Assembly: GCA_965267505.1 (NCBI GenBank)
Contig: OZ254081.1
Location: 620,001-684,000, forward strand
DNA: 64,000 bases
Direction: 5' to 3'
Source of the DNA: JANQHS01 sp965267505
Lineage (GTDB): Bacteria > Bacteroidota > Bacteroidia > Cytophagales > CCMP332
In this document: positions 44,109 through 52,212 of the stretch, in pieces
How the letters are laid out: every line of letters begins with the position of its first letter
How positions within the stretch are numbered: the first letter of the stretch is position 1
Notes under the pieces: generated by a model
What the model saw: the letters and a program-made list of their open reading frames with translations, nothing else
Databases searched by the model: none
What the model was told of the DNA's origin: nothing
Made by a program: the position numbers and the translations under genes

Positions 44109-44582
44109 TTATTTAGCATGAAAATCTTCAGGAAAAATGACGGCCATGGAAGAACTCGCCTTTGCAATCAGCTTTAGTCCTTCTTCTCTTTCCTCCCAGA
44201 TCTCAGCTTCACAGAAGTGTAACTTCTTACCTGGTTTGATCACCCAGCCTTTTGAAAACACCTTCTTGGATGTTGAAGGAGAGAGGTAGGAAATCTTAAT
44301 TTCTCCAGTAACAACATGATGATCTTCAGGAACCAGGCTGAAAGCCGCAAATCCCATAGCAACATCAGCAAGGGTGGCAATTACTCCTCCATGCAGAAAG
44401 CCGTTTTGCTGTTGATGTTTCCTTTCAACATTTAATAAAGCTGTTGTCTTTCCTTCTTCTACCTCTACCAACTCCATGTCAAGTAGGTCCATAAAGGCTT
44501 GACCTTCAACTTTTTTTTTGACCAGCTCTAAGAAGCGTGGGTTTTTTGATTTTACTTTTGGATATGACTCAGGGAAATTCAT
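44109..44582 (-). CDS. PaaI-type thioesterase
   Basis: A 157-aa hotdog-fold thioesterase. It shows NGFLHGGVIATLADVAMGFA, the PaaI active-site signature with the HGG turn. The only ATG giving a full-length N-terminus is 44582, which overlaps the divergent NUDIX gene start by 19 bases. Substrate likely an acyl- or aryl-CoA. Confidence 0.85.
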   Translation of the reverse strand: MNFPESYPKVKSKNPRFLELVKKKVEGQAFMDLLDMELVEVEEGKTTALLNVERKHQQQNGFLHGGVIATLADVAMGFAAFSLVPEDHHVVTGEIKISYLSPSTSKKVFSKGWVIKPGKKLHFCEAEIWEEREEGLKLIAKASSSMAVIFPEDFHAK

Positions 44583-45070
44583 CCAACAAAATTCAGCAAT
44601 TAGTTGAAAAGACCTACGGAAATAGGTATCGATTACGCGTAAACGGTCTGATTTTAAAAGATGATTCTCTTTTAATGGTTAAAAATCTGGGAGTGGGTCC
44701 AAAAGGATATCTGTGGACTCCTCCCGGTGGAGAACCAGCATTCGGTGAAAAACTTGAGATAGCCTTGGAAAGAGAGGTTTTTGAAGAAACAGGCATACTC
44801 TCAAAAACCAAGGAGTTTCGTTTTTTTTCAGAATACATTAACCTTCCCCTGCATGCTGTGGAGCTTTTTTTTCTAGTGGATCACCAGGCTGGAGAGCTTA
44901 AATTGGGTACTGAGCCTGAGCTTGGTAAATCAGTCCAGGGATTGGGAGATGTCAAATGGCTTTCATTTGATGAGATCAATGAAATACATAGGGATGAAAA
45001 ACACCAGATATTCAGGATTTTCGACAGCAAAGAAAAACTTTTAGCAAAATCCGGTTTTATCCAACTCTAA
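44564..45070 (+). CDS. NUDIX hydrolase
   Basis: A 168-aa NUDIX protein with the box GGEPAFGEKLEIALEREVFE and EETG (GX5EX7REUXEEXGU pattern), following TPP. The start is ATG 44564 (MTQGNSSNK); an upstream in-frame ATG 44537 is less likely. Substrate unknown. The gene is divergent and overlapping with the thioesterase. Confidence 0.87.
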   Translation: MTQGNSSNKIQQLVEKTYGNRYRLRVNGLILKDDSLLMVKNLGVGPKGYLWTPPGGEPAFGEKLEIALEREVFEETGILSKTKEFRFFSEYINLPLHAVELFFLVDHQAGELKLGTEPELGKSVQGLGDVKWLSFDEINEIHRDEKHQIFRIFDSKEKLLAKSGFIQL

Positions 45071-45132
45071 AGCCCTTTTCAAATTTCAATTCTCTCTCAT
45101 ATTGGTTATTATTGCACGCAAAATAGTTTCCC

Positions 45133-45711
45133 ATGAACATACTGAAAGCTGTCTCGATTATCTTTTTTGTGATCGCCATCGGGCTCGCTTTTAAGCTTTA
45201 TAAGAGCATCGAAGGGCCAATCCTCGAAAGAAAGAGGGTAAAAGCCGAAGAGACTGCCAAAATCAGTAAGCTAAAGATCCTCAGAGAAGTGGAAAAAGCT
45301 TATTTGGGGGTAAACGGAAAATACTGTGGAAACTGGGACACTCTGGTCAACTTTGTCAAGTATGACACCATCTATAACATTGAAAGGTCTGAAGAGATCA
45401 TTTTAAGGCAATACGGAGGAGATAGTGTTATTGTTCGCGTTGATACTGTAGGTTCTATCTCGGTTTTTGATAAGCTTTTCCCAAAAGAAGAATACCCAAA
45501 TTTGAATCCGGACAGGCTTCCCTATATTCCTGGTACAGAAAACAAATTCATAATTTTTTCAGATAAGATTGAAAAGAACAACCTGTTGGTTGATGTATTT
45601 GAAATAAAAGACAAATCGCCAATTAGCCATATGAGCGAGCTCAGAAGTAAAGGGGAACCTTTGCGTGTTGGCTCAAGAGTAGAAGTTACTACCACTGGCA
45701 ATTGGGAATAA
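45133..45711 (+). CDS. Single-pass membrane protein of unknown function (DUF3822-coaD operon)
   Basis: A 192-aa protein with one N-terminal membrane helix (AVSIIFFVIAIGLAFKLY) and a soluble domain (AYLGVNGKYCGNWDTLVNFV). Pilin-like segments are suggested by this layout, but no prepilin cleavage site is evident. It precedes the DUF3822 gene by six bases and so is probably in the same operon. A -7-like TATTATTG lies at 45107-45114. Confidence 0.7.
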   Translation: MNILKAVSIIFFVIAIGLAFKLYKSIEGPILERKRVKAEETAKISKLKILREVEKAYLGVNGKYCGNWDTLVNFVKYDTIYNIERSEEIILRQYGGDSVIVRVDTVGSISVFDKLFPKEEYPNLNPDRLPYIPGTENKFIIFSDKIEKNNLLVDVFEIKDKSPISHMSELRSKGEPLRVGSRVEVTTTGNWE

Positions 45712-45717
45712 CTTTTT

Positions 45718-46599
45718 GTGAGTAAGGCTAAGAAAAAGATTACTACCGAAGTCCTGACTGTTAGGGACGAGAAATTCAATGTCGATCAACTCGACAAATA
45801 CATTCTTTCTCTCTCCTTTTCAACCAATTCCATAAAATGCAGTGTCCTGGAACCCAAGAAAAAGCGTATTCTTTGGTTCGATCATATCACTTGGGAAGAT
45901 GAATCCATGGTCCTGCAAGCAATGGACGAAATCTATGACAACCATAGTTTCCTTGCGGCCGGATTTTGGAAAAGGGTATTGGTAGCCGAAAACAATCCGT
46001 TCTTCACCTTGGTACCGAGCACTTTCTTCGAAAAAAGTAAAGAAGCTGAGGTATTAAGGACAACCTTTGGTGATTTTGATCCGGCCCTGGATTCAAGATC
46101 CCATAAACATGCTGAACTTGGCTTCCATAGCGTGTTTTTGTCTAATAAATCTGTCCTGGATTACCTAAAGAAAAAGTATCCTAAAAAACAGATCGTTCAT
46201 ACCCATTCAGCTGATGGTCTTCTGCAACTTGCCAGTGGAACGACCAGTTCTAATCAGGCCCCGGAACTTTGGTTAGATTGGTCAGGATCCAATTTAAAAG
46301 CTTCTCTTCTTAGAAAAGGAAGCCTGGAGTTCTTCAATTCCTTTGAGTGTAATTATCCTGAAGATGTTTTTTTCTTCTCTTCCACTCTTGCCTCGCAGCT
46401 TGAATTGGAAGACAAGGAAATTGATGTCCATTTGAGTGGGGACTTTAATGAGGAAAACCAGCTGATGGATAACTTGAAGAGCTATTTTCCAAAAGCAAAA
46501 TTAGCTGACCGACCCAAGCTTTTCTATTTCGGTTTTCCCTTTGATGAGGTACCTGAATTCAAACATCTGGATTCTTTTTCCTCTTTCTTTGCTCTTTAA
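45718..46599 (+). CDS. DUF3822 family protein
   Basis: A 293-aa protein with YILSLSFSTNSIKCSVLEPK and WFDHITWEDESMVLQ, characteristic of DUF3822, a Bacteroidota family whose fold suggests an ASKHA (actin-like ATPase) relationship. Function unknown. The start is GTG 45718. It is followed after two bases by coaD, an association that recurs in the phylum. Confidence 0.85.
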   Translation: MSKAKKKITTEVLTVRDEKFNVDQLDKYILSLSFSTNSIKCSVLEPKKKRILWFDHITWEDESMVLQAMDEIYDNHSFLAAGFWKRVLVAENNPFFTLVPSTFFEKSKEAEVLRTTFGDFDPALDSRSHKHAELGFHSVFLSNKSVLDYLKKKYPKKQIVHTHSADGLLQLASGTTSSNQAPELWLDWSGSNLKASLLRKGSLEFFNSFECNYPEDVFFFSSTLASQLELEDKEIDVHLSGDFNEENQLMDNLKSYFPKAKLADRPKLFYFGFPFDEVPEFKHLDSFSSFFAL

Positions 46600-46601
46600 T
46601 T

Positions 46602-47054
46602 ATGGCTAGGATCGCCGTATTCCCTGGTTCATTTGATCCCTTTACCAAGGGCCATGAAGATGTTGTTCTTCGTGGGCTCAAGATATTTGACAAGGTGGTC
46701 ATTGGGATCGGAGTCAATCCAAATAAGAATAGGTATTTCGAACCGGAATTGATGACAGAAAAGATCCAGGAAGCTTTTAAGGACGAACCAAGGGTTGAGG
46801 TAAAGAGCTTTTTTGGCCTTACTGCTGAGTTTGCCAGTAAGGAAGGTGCCGGATTTATCCTAAGAGGATTGAGAAATACAACTGATTTCGAATACGAGAA
46901 TACCATTTCTCAGATAAATAGAGATCTTTTGGATGGGTTGGAAACGGTGTTCTTAATTACTTCGCCCGAATATGCTTCTATCAGCAGTTCAGTGGTAAGG
47001 GAGATCCATAAGTTTGGACAGAATCTGGAGAAGTACCTTCCCTATTCACTTTGA
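46602..47054 (+). CDS. coaD: Phosphopantetheine adenylyltransferase
   Basis: Transfers AMP from ATP to 4'-phosphopantetheine in coenzyme A synthesis. The 150-aa protein has the nucleotidyltransferase motif FPGSFDPFTKGHEDV and GFILRGLRNTTDFEYE. The C-terminal SSVVREIHKFGQ is also conserved. It converges on a NUDIX gene with a 13-base overlap. Confidence 0.97.
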   Translation: MARIAVFPGSFDPFTKGHEDVVLRGLKIFDKVVIGIGVNPNKNRYFEPELMTEKIQEAFKDEPRVEVKSFFGLTAEFASKEGAGFILRGLRNTTDFEYENTISQINRDLLDGLETVFLITSPEYASISSSVVREIHKFGQNLEKYLPYSL

Positions 47055-47692
47055 AAGTATTCATTCCAAACAAGTTTAATATTCTCATAGCTGCTTTCCA
47101 ACAAAGCCTTTGCTTCTGTTTTTGGATAAAAGCCTAATTCAGTAATTCCTTCTGATTCTTGTGGTTTAGGGATTTCTTTTCCCTTCTGTACCATTGAATA
47201 CCAACGGGTCTTCTTTAAACAGATCTTATCGTTCCTTTTGAAGATATGCCAAGTATCCAAAAGTTTATTTTCAATCTTCCCTTTTATGCCGGTTTCCTCT
47301 TCAACTTCCCTCCTTGCAGCCTTTTTCCATTTTTCTCCTGGATCTAATTTTCCTTTAGGCAGATCCCACATTCCGTTTCTTTTAATTAGCAAATAACCCT
47401 CTTCATTTCTGAGGAAACCCCCGGCAGCTTTTTCATAGGATAGCTCTTTCTTCAAACCCTTCATGAGTTCTTTCTGTGATCGGTTTCTTAAGGAAACAAC
47501 TTGGGGATTCTTTGATAGATCATCCCAATTTTCTTCCAACCATACCTTAAACTCGGCTTCATTTAGATCCATGATCTCAAATCCATTTCGGGTTAGTTGG
47601 ACCTCTTTTCCAAAATTTTCTTCCGAAGAAGAATCTCCATTGAGAATTACCTTGGTGGATCCTATGTAAATGATTTTTTTTGCCTGAGCCAT
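47042..47692 (-). CDS. NUDIX hydrolase with N-terminal extension
   Basis: A 216-aa protein whose C-terminal half carries a NUDIX box (GKLDPGEKWKKAARREVEEE followed by TG) after LPKGK. The N-terminal about 100 residues (IIYIGSTKVILNGDSSSEEN) are an extension without a clear family. Substrate unknown. It starts two bases away from the divergent pyrE start codon. Confidence 0.85.
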   Translation of the reverse strand: MAQAKKIIYIGSTKVILNGDSSSEENFGKEVQLTRNGFEIMDLNEAEFKVWLEENWDDLSKNPQVVSLRNRSQKELMKGLKKELSYEKAAGGFLRNEEGYLLIKRNGMWDLPKGKLDPGEKWKKAARREVEEETGIKGKIENKLLDTWHIFKRNDKICLKKTRWYSMVQKGKEIPKPQESEGITELGFYPKTEAKALLESSYENIKLVWNEYFQSE

Positions 47693-47694
47693 TA

Positions 47695-48345
47695 GTGATT
47701 AAAAAGGATAAGTTGTCAAATATTGCTCAAAAAATTGCGAAAGCACTAATAAAAATCAAAGCAGTTGTTCTTAAACCTGAAGACCCATTTACCTGGGCTT
47801 CCGGCTGGAAATCTCCTATTTATTGTGATAACAGGAAAACTCTTTCTTTTCCGGAAGAGAGGGAAGTAATTTCCAATGAACTGGTAGCATTGATCAAAAG
47901 AGATTTTCCCCAGACAAACCTTATTGCGGGAGTTGCCACTGCTGGTATCCCCCAGGCTTCGATCATAGCGGACAGACTAGGACTTCCACTCGTTTATGTG
48001 AGGGACAAATCCAAATCCCATGGAATGGAAAACCAGATCGAAGGAACGGTGAACGGAGGAGAAAAATGCGTTTTGATAGAGGACCTCATTTCCACCGGAG
48101 GCAGTTCTATAAAAGCCGCAAAGTCTTTAAGTAGTTCCGGAGTTGAGGTCCTTTGTCTTCTTTCAACCTTTACATATGGCTTTCCCCAAGCAGAAGAAAA
48201 TTTCAATGAGGCCGGATATGATTTTGTTAGCCTTTGTTCTTACGAGGAATTGATTCCGCTTGCCCTCGAGGAGGGCATCATAAAGGTGGAACAATTAGAA
48301 TTATTGCAAAACTGGAGAAAGGACCCAGGAACATGGGTTCCTTAA
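47695..48345 (+). CDS. pyrE: Orotate phosphoribosyltransferase
   Basis: Forms orotidine 5'-phosphate in pyrimidine synthesis. The 216-aa protein has YCDNRKTLSFPEER, the PRPP-binding motif CVLIEDLISTGGSSIKA and VYVRDKSKSHG. GTG 47695 is the likely start; TTG 47680 would overlap the divergent gene. It overlaps the following phosphoesterase by 13 bases. Confidence 0.95.
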   Translation: MIKKDKLSNIAQKIAKALIKIKAVVLKPEDPFTWASGWKSPIYCDNRKTLSFPEEREVISNELVALIKRDFPQTNLIAGVATAGIPQASIIADRLGLPLVYVRDKSKSHGMENQIEGTVNGGEKCVLIEDLISTGGSSIKAAKSLSSSGVEVLCLLSTFTYGFPQAEENFNEAGYDFVSLCSYEELIPLALEEGIIKVEQLELLQNWRKDPGTWVP

Positions 48346-48842
48346 AAGTCCTACTTCTCTCCGACACACATGGATACTTCGATGAAACCATATTTGATTT
48401 CGTAAAGGAATCAGATTGTGTTTGGCATGCCGGAGATTTTGGTGAAGGAGAATTTGTTGAAAGGGTTAAATCCGTAAAACCTTTAACGGGGGTTTATGGA
48501 AATATTGATGGAAGAAATATCCGGTCCGAATTTCCTGAAATACTAAGTTTTGAAATGGAAGGAGTGAAGGTTCTGATGAAACATATTGGAGGATATCCTG
48601 GGAGATATGCCCATGGCGTAAAACAACTCCTACGGGAGAAAAAACCCGACCTTTTTATTTCAGGTCATTCCCATATTCTAAAAGTTCAAAAAGACCAGGA
48701 CTTGGGGATCTTGCACATGAATCCGGGAGCTGCCGGACGATCAGGCTTTCATGCAATAAGAACCATGATCCGATTCGAGATCATTGATTCGACAATAAAA
48801 AACATTCAGGTAATAGAACTCGGGAAACGATCCCGTAGCTAG
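48333..48842 (+). CDS. YfcE/MJ0936-type metallophosphoesterase
   Basis: A 169-aa two-metal phosphoesterase. Motifs are in order: SDTHG (metal ligands), HAGDFGEG, GNID(G), HIGGYP, SGHSH and NPGAAG. The family hydrolyses phosphodiesters of unknown physiological identity. ATG 48333 is the start because the upstream frame lies inside pyrE. It overlaps pyrE by 13 bases. Confidence 0.88.
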   Translation: MGSLKVLLLSDTHGYFDETIFDFVKESDCVWHAGDFGEGEFVERVKSVKPLTGVYGNIDGRNIRSEFPEILSFEMEGVKVLMKHIGGYPGRYAHGVKQLLREKKPDLFISGHSHILKVQKDQDLGILHMNPGAAGRSGFHAIRTMIRFEIIDSTIKNIQVIELGKRSRS

Positions 48843-48848
48843 GCGAAT

Positions 48849-49229
48849 TTATTCAGTCTTAGCTTCTTCTTTCTCTGGAGCAGGAGTTTCAGCTTTTGCT
48901 TCTTCCTTTTCGGCCTTTTCTTCTTTTTTCTTAGGAGCAGCTTTAGTTTCTTTCTTCGCCTCTGATGCTTTTGTTTCCTTTTTTGGAGCTGCTTTTTTCT
49001 CTACTGGTGCTTTTTCAGTAGATTCTTTTTTTGCCTTTGCTGGCTCTTCAGCTTTTGCCTCCGCAGCTTTAGGAGCAGACTTTTTAGAACTTGATTTTGC
49101 CCATTCTTCCTTTATTTCCTCTACGTTTACCTTTTTGACTACAGGTTGGAAATTCAGATTCTTCTGAATTGCCTTTTTCGTAATGGATCTAACTTTTAAA
49201 TTCTTCCCTTTTCTCGTAAGTCCTGACAT
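48849..49229 (-). CDS. Lys/Ala/Glu/Pro-rich protein of unknown function
   Basis: A 126-aa protein with a basic N-terminus (MSGLTRKGKNLKVRSITKKA, with hydrophobics to about 45) and a tail (about 50-126) made almost entirely of Lys, Ala, Glu, Pro, Ser and Thr. The composition recalls histone-H1-like or nucleoid/ribosome-associated tails, but Lys and Glu are balanced so the tail is near neutral. It is possibly disordered. No family recognised; it is a lone minus-strand gene. Confidence 0.65.
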   Translation of the reverse strand: MSGLTRKGKNLKVRSITKKAIQKNLNFQPVVKKVNVEEIKEEWAKSSSKKSAPKAAEAKAEEPAKAKKESTEKAPVEKKAAPKKETKASEAKKETKAAPKKKEEKAEKEEAKAETPAPEKEEAKTE

Positions 49230-49322
49230 CTTATTTCCTTTTGAAAAAATCGAGCCGCGAATTTACAATTAAAAAATTGAAAATTGTTGCCTCTCTAATG
49301 AATAGATTGAGAAAAGTGGAAT

Positions 49323-49330
49323 TATTTTCG
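49323..49330 (+). promoter_or_regulatory. Possible -7 element (TATTTTCG) of hisS
   Basis: TATTTTCG (TAnnTT(T/C)G type) lies 10 bases before the hisS ATG in the gap after the divergent Lys-rich gene. No clear -33 box. Confidence 0.35.
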
Positions 49331-49340
49331 CATCAAATAG

Positions 49341-50723
49341 ATGAAGCCAGAAAACATTTCAATACCTAAGGGAACCAGGGACTTCGATCCTCTGACCATG
49401 GCCAAAAGGAATTGGATCATTGATACGATCAGATCCAAGTTTCTTCTTTTTGGTTTTAAGGAACTTCAAACACCGGCAATGGAGAATTTGTCGGTGCTAT
49501 TGGGTAAGTATGGCGAGGAAGGTGATAAGCTGATCTTCAAGATCCTGAATTCAGGACTATACCTTCCCAGGGCAGGAGAAAATGAAATTGATCTTGAAAA
49601 GATTGGTAAGGGAGAAAAAGAACTAACTAGAGAGATCTCTGAAAAAGCCCTTCGATATGACCTTACGGTTCCCTTTGCAAGATTCGTAGCAAAGAATCAC
49701 AAAGAATTATCCTTCCCCTTTAAAAGGTTTCAGATCCAACCTGTTTGGAGAGCAGACAGGCCTCAGAAAGGTAGATTCAGAGAATTTTTCCAATGTGATG
49801 CAGATACTGTGGGGTCCTCTTCCATTCAGACCGATGCGGAAATGGCCCTCTTGGCTTATGAAGTGATCAAGGCTCTGGGGCTGTCAGGCTTTCAAATGAA
49901 TATAAACCACAGAGGTTTCCTTAATGACTTTTGTGAGGACTATTGTCAGGGCATTGAAGTAGAAAAAATACTTCCCATCCTTGATAAGCAAGATAAGATC
50001 GGCACTGAAAAGACACTTGCTTTGTTATCCGATATTGGGGTAGAGAAAAGGGGAATCGAAGGCTTTGAAAAGCTTTTCGGCATTTCTGGAGATCCGGAGA
50101 GTGTAATTTCTTCATTGCATAAACTTTTAGCACGAGAAGGTTCCAATGGATTGGAAGCTCTTCGATCAATGGTGGAACATCTGGAGAGACCCGTGAAAGA
50201 TGGGTTCTTAAAGATCAACCCAGGATTGGCTAGAGGTCTGGATTATTACACAGGAAGTATTTTTGAAATAATCTCTCCAAAGGCTGGAATAGGAAGTATT
50301 TCAGGGGGAGGAAGGTATGATAATCTCACTGAGATCTTTGGCGTTCCAGGTATACCAGGTGTGGGTCTTTCTTTTGGACTTGACCGAATAATGGAGGTTA
50401 TGGAAAAGGAATCTCTGTTTCCTGAATTGGAAGAACAGAACCAAGGATTCCTTATTTGTCCAATGGACGAAGCTTCTACCCATGTCGGATGGGAATTGCT
50501 TACATCTTTACGATCTAATGGAAGCAAAGGTTGGATGTATCCTGAGATCCAAAAACTCAAAAAACAGATTCAGTATGCCGACAAGAATAATTTTGACCAT
50601 GTCATTATCATAGGCGAAGCTGAGATCCAGGGAGGAAAATTTCTATTGAGAGACCTGAAATCAGGAGAGCAGGTTCAGCTACCCAAAGAAGAACTCTTAA
50701 AAAGATTGGACCCCAATGGCTAG
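49341..50723 (+). CDS. hisS: Histidyl-tRNA synthetase
   Basis: Class II synthetase, 460 aa. It begins with the conserved PKGTRDFDPL, has motif 2 with RPQKGRFREFFQCDADT and motif 3 region GGGRYDNLTE and GVGLSFGLDR. The His-specific GLDYYTG motif is present. It overlaps hutH by eight bases, so charging and breakdown of histidine may be coexpressed. Confidence 0.96.
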   Translation: MKPENISIPKGTRDFDPLTMAKRNWIIDTIRSKFLLFGFKELQTPAMENLSVLLGKYGEEGDKLIFKILNSGLYLPRAGENEIDLEKIGKGEKELTREISEKALRYDLTVPFARFVAKNHKELSFPFKRFQIQPVWRADRPQKGRFREFFQCDADTVGSSSIQTDAEMALLAYEVIKALGLSGFQMNINHRGFLNDFCEDYCQGIEVEKILPILDKQDKIGTEKTLALLSDIGVEKRGIEGFEKLFGISGDPESVISSLHKLLAREGSNGLEALRSMVEHLERPVKDGFLKINPGLARGLDYYTGSIFEIISPKAGIGSISGGGRYDNLTEIFGVPGIPGVGLSFGLDRIMEVMEKESLFPELEEQNQGFLICPMDEASTHVGWELLTSLRSNGSKGWMYPEIQKLKKQIQYADKNNFDHVIIIGEAEIQGGKFLLRDLKSGEQVQLPKEELLKRLDPNG

Positions 50724-52212
50724 TTTCATTATTGACATCCACCAAACCCTGGGTTTAAATGATCTGGTGAAGATCATTCATGAAAATCTGATACTGGAGC
50801 TAAGTCAAAACAGTATTCAAAAGGTCCAAAAGGGAAGAGAATATCTTGAGAAAAGAATTACAAATGGAGAGGAAGCCATTTACGGGATCAATACCGGATT
50901 TGGCTCCCTATGGAAGGAAAGTATAGAGCCTTCAAAGCTTGAGGATCTTCAACGAAATCTTGTAAGATCCCATGCCTGTGGTACTGGAGAAAGAGTCTCA
51001 CAAGAGATATCAAGGTGGGTGCTTTTGTTAAAGATCATATCTCTTTCAAAGGGTTACTCAGGTGTAAGCCTTGAGTTGGTCCAAAAGAGTATTGAACTCT
51101 ATAACCAGGGGATCTATCCGGAAATCTTTGAAATGGGCTCGCTAGGAGCTTCCGGCGATCTTGCCCCTCTGGCTCACCTGGGATTGGTTTTGATGGGAGA
51201 AGGAAAATGCTGGTTCAATGGGTCAGTCTCTGAAACTCAAAAAGTCTTTTCTGAAAAGGGAATAAATCCTCACACTTTTTCGGCAAAAGAAGGGTTAGCG
51301 GTTCTCAATGGCACCCAATTCATGCAAGCATTGATGGGATTCACCCTTCAAAAAGCTCAGCAACAGATCGAATGGTCCAGCTTGATCAGTGCCTTATCAA
51401 TTGATGCCTTCTTAGCTCAATACGGATTTTTGCATCCTGAGATCCAAAGGATCCGAAACCAGGAAGGCCAGATAATTATAGCTGAGAAGATCAGAAAATA
51501 TTTAGAAGGAAGTCCCTTGGAACATGAAGAAAAGAAGCAGGTCCAGGATCCTTATAGTTTTAGGTGCATTCCTCAGGTTTTAGGTGCCAGTTATGATGCC
51601 ATAAATCACGCACAAACCATATTCGAAAGGGAGGTTAATGGAGTAACTGATAACCCCAACGTTATCCCTGAAAGCGATTTGATCATTTCAGGAGGAAATT
51701 TCCATGGTCAAACACTTGCAATCTCTTTGGACCTTCTTTCAATTTCCCTTTCAGAAATAGGAAATATTTCAGAGCGAAGAATATTCAGACTCCTGATGGG
51801 AAAGAATGGGCTTCCGGAATTTCTGATTCAAAAGCCAGGCTTGAATTCGGGATTGATGATACCGCAATACACAGCAGCTTCCCTTGTAAGCATGAATAAA
51901 CAACTGGCTACCCCTTCCTCCGTTGACTCTATAAGCTCCTCCAATGGACAGGAGGATCATGTAAGTATGGGGGCAAATGCAGGGTTGAAGACCATGAAGA
52001 TTTCTGAAAATCTTGATAGGATCCTTGCCATTGAGTTAATGACGGCAAGCCAGGCATTGAGCTTTAGGTCCAAGCCCACCTCAAGTAGATTGCAAAAAGT
52101 GGTAGATAGATTTCGTGAAAGGGTATCGATCATAGAAAATGACCGAATTTTACACGAGGATATTGAAAATAGCGTTCTATTTATTCAAAACGAAAAGATT
52201 GAGGGGATCTAG
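50716..52212 (+). CDS. hutH: Histidine ammonia-lyase (histidase)
   Basis: Removes ammonia from histidine to give urocanate. The 498-aa protein has the MIO-cofactor tripeptide in GSLGASGDLAPLAH (about 145-150), YGINTGFGSL and LVRSHACGTGE. The SH motif fits histidase rather than tyrosine lyase. The hutU/I/G genes are not in the window. It overlaps hisS and the following T9SS cargo gene. Confidence 0.9.
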   Translation: MASFIIDIHQTLGLNDLVKIIHENLILELSQNSIQKVQKGREYLEKRITNGEEAIYGINTGFGSLWKESIEPSKLEDLQRNLVRSHACGTGERVSQEISRWVLLLKIISLSKGYSGVSLELVQKSIELYNQGIYPEIFEMGSLGASGDLAPLAHLGLVLMGEGKCWFNGSVSETQKVFSEKGINPHTFSAKEGLAVLNGTQFMQALMGFTLQKAQQQIEWSSLISALSIDAFLAQYGFLHPEIQRIRNQEGQIIIAEKIRKYLEGSPLEHEEKKQVQDPYSFRCIPQVLGASYDAINHAQTIFEREVNGVTDNPNVIPESDLIISGGNFHGQTLAISLDLLSISLSEIGNISERRIFRLLMGKNGLPEFLIQKPGLNSGLMIPQYTAASLVSMNKQLATPSSVDSISSSNGQEDHVSMGANAGLKTMKISENLDRILAIELMTASQALSFRSKPTSSRLQKVVDRFRERVSIIENDRILHEDIENSVLFIQNEKIEGI

